A DNA stretch of 64,000 nt, from positions 310,001 to 374,000 of the forward strand of contig NZ_CP090066.1 of assembly GCF_021391535.1 (NCBI RefSeq), given 5' to 3'. Within the stretch, counting starts at the first letter, position 1, and each line of letters opens with the position of its first letter. The notes under the pieces were generated by a model. The model had not been told where the DNA came from, ran no database searches, and saw only the letters and a list, made by a program, of their open reading frames with translations. The translations under genes were made by a program, and so were the position numbers. Positions 10,189 to 18,119 of this stretch are shown here, one piece after another. Source of the DNA: Aurantimonas sp. HBX-1 (lineage in GTDB: Bacteria; Pseudomonadota; Alphaproteobacteria; Rhizobiales; Rhizobiaceae).

Positions 10189-10782
10189 TTAAACTGGCCG
10201 AGGCCTCTTGCAGATGACGAGATCGACCTCCCAATGGCCCGCCTGCTTTCGATCGGCGGCCGAGGTCGGCCGGTCGTGGATCGAACGGCGGTCCTTGATG
10301 GCGTCGCGGGACGGGCGTGCCTTCATTGGGCGGCGGGTTCTTCGCCGACGCAGCAGATAGCGCCAGAGTTCGGCGGCCTTCTGGGACGGACGGTAGACGA
10401 AGGCGTAGATCGTCTCGGTGACGAGCGAGCGCAACTTCGGCTCCGCGCCGTTCTTCAGCCAGCCCGCGATCTGTTCGGGAGACCAGCCTTCGGAAAGGCG
10501 ATCGATGACGAAACGAGACAGGCGTTCGTCGCCTTCCAGAGCAGCCTCGCGCTGGCGCCGTTCAAGATGGGCCCCGTCGGCGTGGTGGGGCGAGTAACCG
10601 CCGCCGGCAAGACAGTTGCGCCTCAGCTCACCGCCGATGGTATACGGTGCTCGCCCGAGCGCCTCGGCGATGGCGTTTGTGGAATGGCCCGCAGCCTGGA
10701 GGATAGCGATCTGCTCCCTTTCAGCCGAAGACAGGTGGGAATACGATGACACTGCAACACTCCCAAAGGTCTGGACAACCAA
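10189..10782 (-). pseudogene. IS30-family transposase, 3'-truncated remnant
   Basis: Reads as the N-terminal half of an IS30-family transposase: a helix-turn-helix start (SHLSSAEREQIAILQAAGHS), the IS30 linker (SPEQIAGWLK), then the beginning of the DDE core with the first aspartate (GHWEVDLV). Translation stops a few residues later (CKRPRPV). Full-length IS30 transposases have roughly 320-380 residues, so the catalytic core is missing and the gene cannot be active. The break lies next to the drmC 3' end. The first ten codons are uncertain; homology begins at the SYSHLSS segment. Confidence 0.85.
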
Positions 10783-11015
10783 GCCGAGCTTAACTCGGCC
10801 CGGGGGTGTTGCACCTCGCTCTGGAACTCACCGGATGAGGTCCCCACGGAGGACGCCTTTTTAAGGGGCGTGCTGAGAGCCCTTGGCGTCCCTGACCCTA
10901 TGCCGGGCTTCTTCATTGCTTTGTCCTTGCCGCGAAATGTTTGAGAAGCGGCATGGCACATGGAGGGGCGTGGGCGTCGGGGAGTTCGAGCGGATGAAAA
11001 GCAGATTGCCCGTAT
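10783..11015. other. Intergenic stretch without a recognisable gene
   Basis: This gap between the IS30 remnant and the uncharacterised third gene of the McrBC cluster holds no recognisable coding sequence. A short inverted repeat near 10789-10805 (GCCGAG / CTCGGC around CTTAA) may be an insertion-sequence end or a terminator. No target duplication was identified. Confidence 0.4.
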
Positions 11016-11633
11016 TCAGCCGGTGGTAGGTGCTTGCAAAATTCGGCGAGCGAAGTTCAACCTGCTGTCCACCTCGCGAAGTTCTTCCTCGAGCCGTCTT
11101 ATGCGACTCTGGGCGGTTTCAATTTTGCTGAGGATGAAGTCGCGCTCCTTCGCCAGTGCCGCCATTTCAGGGTGGGCATGAATCCCCGGCGGCGGTGTCT
11201 TACTCTTTGCTCTTTGAACTGAAGCTGGTGGCAATGCCGCCTTTTCGACAGCGACAGGTTGTCTCCCTTTCAGCTTCCTCGACCGCTTTTCATAAAGCTT
11301 CGAAAACTCGGGGTGCGTTTTTGCCCAAGTGAACGAATCGCCGGACAATGCCACGACCTGCAGGGCAGCTTCGCGAATCTGTTTGGGAGGGTTCGGGGCC
11401 GAAGCACCGGTCAAGTGAGCGCTGATGATACTGGACACGTAACCGCGCCAGAGGATTTTCTCATCGACCTTTGGCTTTTGCCTTGCATTGTTCGCGCTTG
11501 ACCCGCTCGGGCTGCGAGAAGTTTGGCCCGACGTAGACCGAGGGGGTGGGTCGGATGTCCTGGCGTCGTTGGAGAACCACCCGAAGCCGGGACGGATAAT
11601 GGTGCTACCCCCTAGATATCCACCACGCCCCAT
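11016..11633 (-). CDS. Uncharacterised protein encoded downstream of mcrBC
   Basis: A 205-residue protein of unknown function. The N-terminus carries a glycine-rich GRGGYLGGST segment; a proline/serine-rich stretch follows; residues about 75-120 look helical; and the last 50 residues are strongly charged and predicted coiled coil (KIETAQSRIRRLEEELREVD). Start chosen at ATG 11633 because GGAGG lies five bases upstream. ATG 11645 and GTG 11780 are in-frame alternatives; the last would leave only 28 bases after mcrC. Same strand as mcrB and mcrC, so probably the third gene of that operon, but a role in restriction is inference only. Confidence 0.6.
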   Translation of the reverse strand: MGRGGYLGGSTIIRPGFGWFSNDARTSDPPPRSTSGQTSRSPSGSSANNARQKPKVDEKILWRGYVSSIISAHLTGASAPNPPKQIREAALQVVALSGDSFTWAKTHPEFSKLYEKRSRKLKGRQPVAVEKAALPPASVQRAKSKTPPPGIHAHPEMAALAKERDFILSKIETAQSRIRRLEEELREVDSRLNFARRILQAPTTG

Positions 11634-11807
11634 CGGCTCCTCCATGGAAACAAACACTAGGATGCCTTCGATCTTTGAAAGATGCCAACGGTTTCTGAAT
11701 CCTAATCGAATGGCGAGCCTCGCGCTGGAATCCACCTCCTCCAGGGCGGCGTTTGCTTTTCCACCGCCCCGTGCAAGCACTGTGGAAGCAAGAGGAGCCG
11801 AAGTCCT

Positions 11808-13100
11808 TCACGCCGCTTCGTAATTCTGTGCCTGCGATATCCGTTGCTTCCAGTGCCGCTCGATCGGGATCATCCCATTGATACCGGCCGGGATCCCGCT
11901 GCCGAAGGCGAGCTCTCGAACATCGACCGCGACGACCTCCAGTATCGGCCGCTCTTCGGTCATGAGCACGAACTCGGTGATCTTCCCAGGCGGGCAATCC
12001 CCGGACGCCGGGTAGACGAGCGCGAGTCGCTTGCAGCGGTAGCGACTGGCGTAGGCGTTCATCTGATAAGCGTCACCACTCGAAACGCCCGAGTTCGGCT
12101 CGCCGAGATCGAGGCGCTTCCATTTTGCATCGAGGATGGCGAGGCTCTCGTCTCCGCTTTGAACGGTGATGTCAGGCCGCAGCTGGAAGCCCGACGTGGC
12201 GAGGTTTTTCACAGGCCCCTGTAGTCCGACAGAGAGGCGACCACCCCCGTGCATCTGACAGGCGTGTCGGATGCGCAGTCCGAGCACCGTCTCGAAGAGC
12301 TTTTCCATGTTTAACAGCAGCGCCGAACCAGCTGCGTCGCCGGTGCGAACATCCGGATAGAGGCCTGACAGCAGCCAGCGGGCTTGCGCAAATACTGTCT
12401 CCCAATGTCGGATGGTGCGATCAAGGCGGAGCACGTCAATGTCGCGAGCCCTGATCCTGCAATCGGTCACCTCGTCAAAGCGATGAAGGAACGCCGCCAC
12501 CATCGCCCGAGTCCTCGGGCTCAGTGCGAACCCCAGAAGGACCCGGAGTACGGCCTTCAGCGCTTGATTGTATGGGTTGTCGATACTGCGTTCGTCGAAG
12601 CGACAGAGCAGATGAGAACGGTCAAACGCGTTCGTGCGCAGGTGCTCGGTCAGCTCGAGACGTCCGCGGATGGCGTTGAGGTTCGCCGCCCTCTCCGAGT
12701 ATTGGGCGATGGCCCCGCCTCGGAGCGCGGACTTCACCTCGCTGCAGAAATCCTCGATGAAGACGTCCAGGAGGTGGCTGTGCTGTTGCCCGAGGCCGGC
12801 ATCGCCCATTCGCTTCGACCCAAGCTCTCCAGCGCGCGCAAGCATGGTCACCAGAAGACCCCGCATGTCTTCGCTGCTATCGCTGCCATGGTCGATCTTG
12901 GGAAGTATCTCGATCGCCAGCTGCTCGGTTTGTAAGACCCCACAGAAAGGCCCGAACTTCAGCGCGCGGTGGCCCCATACGAGAGCCCCTGGGGGTAGTC
13001 GTCCGGCAAGCTTCGCAATACCTTCTGCCTCTAGCTCGCTAATCTCGCCGGCCGGGCCAATGGTGACGCCCTCCCTCTCTCGGAATGTCAGGCGTTTCAT
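11808..13100 (-). CDS. mcrC: McrC-type nuclease subunit of an McrBC restriction system
   Basis: McrC is the endonuclease subunit of the modification-dependent McrBC restriction complex, recruited and activated by the McrB GTPase. The C-terminal PD-(D/E)xK nuclease core is visible as RPD (Asp310) followed by ILDAK (Asp324, Lys326). A conserved segment SIDNPYNQALK lies near residues 172-182. At 430 residues it is longer than the E. coli protein, as in many environmental McrC proteins. The start ATG overlaps the mcrB stop by four bases (ATGA on the minus strand), so the pair is translationally coupled. Confidence 0.9.
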   Translation of the reverse strand: MKRLTFREREGVTIGPAGEISELEAEGIAKLAGRLPPGALVWGHRALKFGPFCGVLQTEQLAIEILPKIDHGSDSSEDMRGLLVTMLARAGELGSKRMGDAGLGQQHSHLLDVFIEDFCSEVKSALRGGAIAQYSERAANLNAIRGRLELTEHLRTNAFDRSHLLCRFDERSIDNPYNQALKAVLRVLLGFALSPRTRAMVAAFLHRFDEVTDCRIRARDIDVLRLDRTIRHWETVFAQARWLLSGLYPDVRTGDAAGSALLLNMEKLFETVLGLRIRHACQMHGGGRLSVGLQGPVKNLATSGFQLRPDITVQSGDESLAILDAKWKRLDLGEPNSGVSSGDAYQMNAYASRYRCKRLALVYPASGDCPPGKITEFVLMTEERPILEVVAVDVRELAFGSGIPAGINGMIPIERHWKQRISQAQNYEAA

Positions 13101-15352
13101 TCCGGTGGCTCGTAGATCTTGCGGATCGCGTCCCGGGTAATGTCGTCTTCCCGAATGATTTCGAACGCCTCACCGTCCCCGATCTCGGCCGGGTCCGCCT
13201 TGGGAAAGAGCACAGCGGCACTCTGCGTCCGCGCCCGAACTAATTGCAGCTCCTTCTCCACGGCCTGGTCGGCGAGGACGTATCGGATCTGACGCCAGTC
13301 ATCATAGAACGCCTCTTGCAGGAAGGGCAGTATCTCCCTGGCAAAGACACGGCGTAGCTCGTCGAACGACTTCACGTGGTAGAAGTAGCTGTGGCCGAGG
13401 GTTTGGTCGCGATGCAGCAGGCGGGACAGACGGGCATTCATGGCTTGCAGAAGTTGACGCAGGTCGATCGCGTTACCCTCGCCGTCGTCGATCGATTCAA
13501 GCAGTTCTGGCTTCGGCGTGAGTTCCTCGAACCGGAACCGGCGCCGTAAGGCACTGTCGAGCAGAGCAATCGAGCGGTCCGCGGTGTTCATGGTGCCGAT
13601 CACGTCGACATTCGCGGACACGCCAAAACGCTGACCTGAGTATGGGAGTGTCGTTTCCAAGCCCTTGCAGCTCGCCAAACGGTGTCCCGAGGCGTCAGTG
13701 CGGATCCGCTTGTCCACCTCGACCAGCGTGATCAGCTCCCCGAAGACCTTGGCAACGTTTCCGCGATTGATCTCGTCGATGAAGAGGGCAAACCGCTTGT
13801 CCGGTGCGCGTCGGGCTCGATCGCAAAGCCGCTTCAGCACCCCCGGCCGCACCTCGTAGGTGACGGTGCCGTTCTCCGTCACAGGGCGAATTCCCTCGAC
13901 GAAGTCCTCGTACGCGTAGCTCTGATGAAACGTTACGAACTCGAAGCGATCTCCGGCCTCGTCCTGGTATCGCGGCAGATAGTCGTTCTTCAGGCGATAC
14001 GTTTTGCCGGTACCCGGAGGGCCGTAGAGAATGAGGTTCAGGGGCGGCGCGAGTTTCTTTGGAGACGCGTCTCCAGTTCCGGCGTCGTCTCCCGGCGTAG
14101 TAGCGCCCGATACGATAGGTGGCACCGCCTTCCATAGGCGCTCCAGGGTCCGGGCTGCCTTTGCCTTGATCTCGATCCCGGAAGACTGCGGGTTCCATTC
14201 CTGGCCGGGTTCGCGGCTCTGCAGCTCTTCCAGAGGGACGATCTCGTCGGTCGTAGCATCGCGGACGGAGTCGAATGCCACGTCAACGAAACGCGTCGTT
14301 TCGCCGGTTTCGGCGCGCGCCTGTTCCCAGTGCTCCGCTTCGTAGGGCGCGCGCGTGATCTTTCCGACTGCCACGACGCCTTTCGGAGGACTGCCGGTCC
14401 GGATCAGAAAGACACGGTCACCCTCGCGCGGCTTGCTCGAGCTGCAGCGCCAACGCTTGTCGGCCTTCTCCCCGCTGATCGTCGTGGCGCGGTCGGCCGC
14501 GAGTGTGTCCCAGGTCCATCTGGTCGGGTTCCAGCTGAGGAGCCAGTTCTTTGTTTGATTCTTCCACTGGGACTCAAACTCTTCCTGGTAGAAATCGATG
14601 TCCGCGCCATGCTCGTCCTCAAGTCGGCGGCGCAACTCTAGCAAGGCTCGGTCGATCTCGACAGTGCTCCACTTTCGGATCTCCTTCTCCGGCGTGTCTC
14701 CGAATCCAGCGAGGATCAAGCGCTTGTCACCCTCGGAACTGATCCGCTCAAATGTGTCGGGAAACAGCAGGTGCGGCAGGATGTGGATCAGCTGTCTGTG
14801 CCGCGCGTCCGAGAGACCACTCAGCCAGCCAGAGAATGCCCACGGGCCCGAAGCGATCTCATCGCGGTCGGAGACATCGCGAGTCTTGAAATCGCGCATG
14901 GCGCCGATGAGGAAGACCAGCTCGCGCCAACGGTGCGTGTTGTAAGCCGTTCCGGCGGAGCCGATGCCCTCAAGGACAGCGTCTGCCAGAAGTGGGTGAG
15001 CCGCATTCAGATCCTCGCCTGACCACGACCAGATCTCGAGCACGTTCTCACGTTTCTTGGCGGCACCGACGTTCGATGGGAAGAGCAGCGTAAGCCACAG
15101 GCTCTCGGCCATCAGCTGGCGGCAATCAGGGGAGCCCTCCGAAAGCTGCACCTTCAATTTCGAGAGGAAATCACCTTCACCGGCGTCGAGATTCTTTACG
15201 AAGTTCTGATCGAGCTCCCCTAGCAAGGTGTTCGTCCAAAGGCTTCCGCCGTCCGACAACGCCGATCCGTCTGCGAGAAAGCAGTTCTCCTTCCAAGTCG
15301 AAGCAGCCTCGTAGATCGGAGCGACGTGGTGATTTGGATTGAATCGAGACAA
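13097..15352 (-). CDS. mcrB: McrB-type AAA+ GTPase with EVE-like modified-base reader
   Basis: McrB-type NTP-driven restriction motor, 751 residues. The AAA+ module shows Walker A GPPGTGKT (444-451), Walker B LFIDEINRGN (about 523-532) and the McrB signature MNTADRS (588-594) followed by the RRRF arginine region. Before it, about residues 295-405 (RWRCSSSKPREGDRVFLI onward) resemble an EVE domain, a PUA-like fold that reads modified cytosine. Residues 1-250 form a helical region of unknown function containing a likely scaffold or sensor. Known McrBC enzymes cut DNA with methylated or hydroxymethylated cytosine; the exact base read here cannot be told from sequence. Coupled to mcrC by an ATGA overlap. 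Confidence 0.9.
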   Translation of the reverse strand: MSRFNPNHHVAPIYEAASTWKENCFLADGSALSDGGSLWTNTLLGELDQNFVKNLDAGEGDFLSKLKVQLSEGSPDCRQLMAESLWLTLLFPSNVGAAKKRENVLEIWSWSGEDLNAAHPLLADAVLEGIGSAGTAYNTHRWRELVFLIGAMRDFKTRDVSDRDEIASGPWAFSGWLSGLSDARHRQLIHILPHLLFPDTFERISSEGDKRLILAGFGDTPEKEIRKWSTVEIDRALLELRRRLEDEHGADIDFYQEEFESQWKNQTKNWLLSWNPTRWTWDTLAADRATTISGEKADKRWRCSSSKPREGDRVFLIRTGSPPKGVVAVGKITRAPYEAEHWEQARAETGETTRFVDVAFDSVRDATTDEIVPLEELQSREPGQEWNPQSSGIEIKAKAARTLERLWKAVPPIVSGATTPGDDAGTGDASPKKLAPPLNLILYGPPGTGKTYRLKNDYLPRYQDEAGDRFEFVTFHQSYAYEDFVEGIRPVTENGTVTYEVRPGVLKRLCDRARRAPDKRFALFIDEINRGNVAKVFGELITLVEVDKRIRTDASGHRLASCKGLETTLPYSGQRFGVSANVDVIGTMNTADRSIALLDSALRRRFRFEELTPKPELLESIDDGEGNAIDLRQLLQAMNARLSRLLHRDQTLGHSYFYHVKSFDELRRVFAREILPFLQEAFYDDWRQIRYVLADQAVEKELQLVRARTQSAAVLFPKADPAEIGDGEAFEIIREDDITRDAIRKIYEPPE

Positions 15353-15394
15353 ATTCCCACTTTCCTGATTTTACAGTTCCAGCCTCTCGCACCA

Positions 15395-15782
15395 TTATTC
15401 CCGCATCACCTTTTCCCGGGTGTGGGCGCAATAGCTGCAAAGATCGGGGTAATCGGGGTTGTATTCATTCACGTGATGTCTGTGCTGCAGCGGCCGCATT
15501 CTCTACCTACGGTTTCCTTGCAGGCAAAGCAGACGCTGCCCTCGCCATTCTCTACATAGGCCTCAGCACCGCATTCGGGGCAGGAAGCAACCGGGACGAC
15601 TCCCCATCTTTCATGGCATAATTTGCGTCATTCCCATAGCTGGCTTCGACCACCATTTCGGCGAGCTGTTGCTGATCGAACTCCTCCCCGCATTGAAAGC
15701 ACTTCTCAAAGGTCGATTCTGAATCGCCATTGTCACGATCAGCTTGGCCAATCAGGGACGATCCGCAGTTGCTGCAAGCCAT
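15395..15782 (-). pseudogene. Zinc-ribbon protein gene, truncated and frameshifted
   Basis: Three consecutive frames together read as one cysteine-rich zinc-ribbon protein: CSNCG and KCFQCG from 15782, then SCPECGAEAY, CFACKE and ECGRCSTDIT in a second frame, then NEYNPDYPDLCSYCAH in a third, stopping at 15395. Both shifts are explained by a single missing base, the first in a G-run near 15600 and the second near 15472. The 5' end abuts the IS3-family remnant and a TGA lies three codons before the ATG, so the N-terminus was probably removed by the insertion. The domain pairs are clear, but the original function is unknown. Confidence 0.7.
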
Positions 15783-15791
15783 GCGATCCAG

Positions 15792-16199
15792 TCAACTGAT
15801 GTATCCTGGCCAAATCAGGCGTTCGATGCTGGCGATGCAGTTCTTCTGAAGGCACGGTGCCGAGGCATCTCGGATCGTCGTGCGGATGCTCTTGCCCCGC
15901 ACGACGCCTCTCAGGCCCATCTCCCGCATCAGCCGCGAAACGGTGCATCGAGCCACGTCGAAGCCCTCGCGCTTCATCTGTCGCCAGACCTTTCTGACGC
16001 CGTAGACGCCGAAGTTCTCGTTGAATACGCGGCGCACCTCGACGCGCAGGACATCGTCCCGCTTTGCCCGCGCCGGCAGCAAAGAGGGCTCGGCCTGGCG
16101 AGCGGCATGCTTGTGGTAGGTTGACGGGGCGATCGGCAGAACCCGGCAGATCGGCTCGACCCCGTAGTCGTCACGGTTCTCGTCGATGAACGCCATCAT
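15792..16199 (-). pseudogene. IS3-family orfB transposase, 3'-truncated
   Basis: N-terminal part of an IS3 OrfB: an FIDENRDDYGVEPICRVL start, the HTH_21-type segment (GVYGVRKVWRQMKREG, VSRLMREMGLRGVVRGK) and the conserved TIRDASAPC. The rve-type DDE catalytic core that should follow is missing; translation ends after 24 unrelated residues. It lies directly after orfA, consistent with the normal IS3 arrangement and programmed frameshift. Confidence 0.82.
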
Positions 16200-16522
16200 C
16201 GTCTGAACGGGCGGTCGAGCTCGGCCATCGCAAAATACGCGCTGGCCTTGCGAAGGATCTCGTTGGCCTGACGAAGCTCGCGCACCTCACGTTCCAGCGA
16301 CTTAATCCTGCCGCACCCAGTTGCGAAGCGTCTCGCCCGAGCAGCCGATCTTCGCTGCGATAGATTGGATCGCGGCCCATTGCGAGCCGTGATCCTCTCG
16401 GTGATCCAAAACCATTCGAACCGCGCGGGCGCGGACCTCGGGTCTAAACGGCGAAATTCTCTTCTTCGTCATGGCTCCAGTCTCTCAAGAGGTGGAGCCT
16501 CCGACAAACCCGGAGCGGTTCA
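15840..16522 (-). mobile_element. IS3-family insertion sequence remnant
   Basis: The right end carries an IS3-type terminal inverted repeat at 16493-16522 (reading inward on the minus strand TGAACCGCTCCGGGTTTGTC and onward). Inside are both IS3 reading frames on the minus strand, orfA and orfB, each with deletions. The left end is missing: orfB homology stops near 15863 and is followed by unrelated sequence leading into the zinc-ribbon pseudogene. The element is therefore immobile by itself. Confidence 0.8.
16198..16472 (-). pseudogene. IS3-family orfA, internally deleted
   Basis: The minus strand from ATG 16472 encodes a clear IS3 OrfA N-terminus (MTKKRISPFRPEVRARAVRM) with an HTH ending GETLRNWVRQ and then a stop. 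In another frame the leucine-zipper part follows directly (SLEREVRELRQANEILRKAS, AELDRPFRR). The usual linker between these parts is absent, so a small deletion removed it and shifted the frame. Confidence 0.8.
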
Positions 16523-16679
16523 ATCGCCTCTTTCAGTGCTCCTACCGGCTCTTGCAGATGGTAATGTTCAAGGCCCGGACCCGACCGGGTCTGCCACTCA
16601 AGAAGGGGCACTGTCGGGGCCGATCACGCCGCCGGCAGTGCGGCGTGAGGCGAGGCGGCCGGAAGTTCGGTCAAAGCCA

Positions 16680-16835
16680 AATCCCGTCCACGCATTGAGC
16701 ATGCTCCTGCATCACCAACGCGTCGCATCCGGGCGGTGGCGGCGCGGTGAAGATGCGGACCGCGTCGCCGGGGCGGACCTCTCCGCTGACGGCAGCTCCG
16801 CCGCGACGCGGCCGATCAGCGTGTAGCCGGCACCT
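16680..16835 (-). pseudogene. MoeA-like gene fragment (decayed)
   Basis: Read on the minus strand, a short stretch matches the conserved core of molybdopterin molybdotransferase MoeA: AGYTLIGRVAAE in one frame, continuing after a one-base shift as GEVRPGDAVRIFT, APPPPGCDALVMQE. In intact MoeA these pieces are contiguous (the AVRIFTGAPxPxGADxVVMQE signature). Only about 50 codons remain, with a frameshift and no start. Recognition is by memory of the signature; a protein search would settle it. Confidence 0.5.
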
Positions 16836-16925
16836 TCTTCGGCAGGATGGGAAGGCGAATCGTCAAGAACGAATTTTCGTAGTTCGCGGCAATCTGAAGC
16901 TGCTCAAGCCGCGATCGCCGTGACC
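16823..16925 (-). pseudogene. Possible Hsp20-like gene fragment
   Basis: A minus-strand frame ending at a stop near 16830 reads LEQLQIAANYENSFLTIRLP followed by ILPKK. This resembles the end of the alpha-crystallin domain of small heat-shock proteins (…YENGVLTLxIPV). Only about 30 codons are recognisable and there is no start codon, so it is at most a remnant. It sits between the tRNA-Arg gene and the MoeA-like fragment. Confidence 0.3.
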
Positions 16926-16995
16926 ATAAAGTGACCATGGCGGCAGGCGCGTCGTGTGGATGATCGGGAAATATAGCAGTTTCAGATATTTATTT

Positions 16996-17071
16996 GGTGA
17001 TCCCGACTGGATTTGAACCAGTGACCCTCAGATTAGGAATCTGATGCTCTATCCTGCTGAGCTACGGGACC
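16996..17071 (-). tRNA. tRNA-Arg (anticodon CCT)
   Basis: Reads on the minus strand as a 76-base tRNA with encoded CCA. The acceptor stem GGTCCCG pairs with CGGGATC (one G-U); the anticodon stem TCAGA/TCTGA encloses loop TTCCTAA, giving anticodon CCT (Arg, AGG); the T-arm contains GGTTCAAATCC. The 3' end faces the accessory region to its left, the usual orientation for an integration site. Confidence 0.95.
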
Positions 17072-17179
17072 ACGCGGGGGCACCATAAGCGAAAGCGGCG
17101 GCCGCCGCCAAGCCTTGTCGGCGAGGGCGGGTGCTTGCCGGGCGGCGATGCGGCAGGCCGCCGCAGTCCGCGCCGGCGT

Positions 17180-17821
17180 TCAGCGCACCGCCGGGTCGGC
17201 CTGGGCGATGAGGATCGCGGCGCCCTCGCGCACGCTGACGGTGATCGGCCCGGCCGCCTCGTTGGACTGGGTCAGGATCGAGTGGAACGGCAGCGCGACA
17301 TCGTCGAGCGGCCATTTCGCGCCGGCGATGGTGAGGCCGGCAAGGTCGGAGAATTTCAGGATCGAGAACTGCGTGCCGGCGCCAAGGTCGAAGCGGCGCG
17401 GCGCCGGGGACAGCGGCCAGGCATATTCGCTGCCGTCGAAGCACTCCACCGCGATGCCGGCAGCGGCGAGCCGGAGGACGAGCACCAGATGCGCGAAGGC
17501 ATGGTCGCTGCGCGGGCCGCCGAGGGCGCCGACGAGCAGCAGCCGGGTCGCGCCGCGGGCGAGCGCCGCGTCGACCGCAAGCTCCCCGTCGGTGCGGTCC
17601 TTGTCGACCGCGAAGGTCTGCCGCGGCAGGCCGGCAAAGGCCGCCGGCGGTTCGGCGGGGCTGGAATCGAAGTCGCCGACCCAGAGCTCCGGCGTCACCC
17701 CGAGCGGCAGCGCATGGCGCAGCCCGTCATCGGCGGCGATGACGCGGGCGCCGGACAGCGCGGCGCGGAGCGCCGGCGTCGGTTCGATGCGGCCGGCGAG
17801 GAGGATGGCAAAGCGCGACAT
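17180..17821 (-). CDS. Thiamine pyrophosphokinase (thiamine diphosphokinase)
   Basis: Cytosolic enzyme converting thiamine and ATP to thiamine diphosphate, the active cofactor. The 213-residue length fits the bacterial family. Diagnostic motifs are seen: an N-terminal LLAGR strand, ADDGLRHA, GDFDSS (metal/phosphate binding), DKDRTDGELA (thiamine site) and LGGPRSDHAFAHL. It is divergent from the riboswitch-controlled thiBPQ transporter, so imported thiamine and its activation are encoded side by side. No riboswitch is seen on its own side. Alpha-proteobacterial members of this family are often left unnamed or called thiN. Confidence 0.92.
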   Translation of the reverse strand: MSRFAILLAGRIEPTPALRAALSGARVIAADDGLRHALPLGVTPELWVGDFDSSPAEPPAAFAGLPRQTFAVDKDRTDGELAVDAALARGATRLLLVGALGGPRSDHAFAHLVLVLRLAAAGIAVECFDGSEYAWPLSPAPRRFDLGAGTQFSILKFSDLAGLTIAGAKWPLDDVALPFHSILTQSNEAAGPITVSVREGAAILIAQADPAVR

Positions 17822-17977
17822 GCGCCAGCCCTACAGCAAGGCGCGGCGCGCCGGAATCGCTTTTCGCCGGCGGCCGGTCGCCGGTGGTGCTCGCCACGCT
17901 CGGCTCCGGGACCACAGGGCCACGGCGGGGCGCATCCGGCGCCCCTTGCCGGAATCCGGCGCAGGGCGTAAGCCGGA

Positions 17978-18062
17978 TCGGCTCACACGGGGTGCCTTCG
18001 GGCTGAGAGGCGTCACGCCAACCCGTCGAACCTGATCCGGATTATGCCGGCGGAGGGATTGC
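17978..18062 (+). ncRNA. TPP riboswitch (THI element)
   Basis: All conserved THI-box pieces are present in order: ACACGGGGTGCC, the CTGAGAGG turn, ACCCGTCGAACCTGATCCGG, and the closing GCCGGCGGAGGGA. Thiamine diphosphate binds this aptamer and normally shuts off the downstream gene. It lies about 60 bases before the thiB start. Between them, GCCTCGGGAGGC (about 18103-18114) can fold into a small hairpin that includes the Shine-Dalgarno GGAGG, consistent with translational control. Confidence 0.95.
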
Positions 18063-18119
18063 GGGCGTCGGCGGGTTCCCGCCGCAGCTGCGCGACCACC
18101 CCGCCTCGGGAGGCCCCGC

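Noticed and set aside
16365..16826. A 153-codon plus-strand open frame across the IS3 end
   Set aside because: It crosses the insertion-sequence terminal repeat and has no recognisable domain; the opposite strand carries the real IS3 orfA start.
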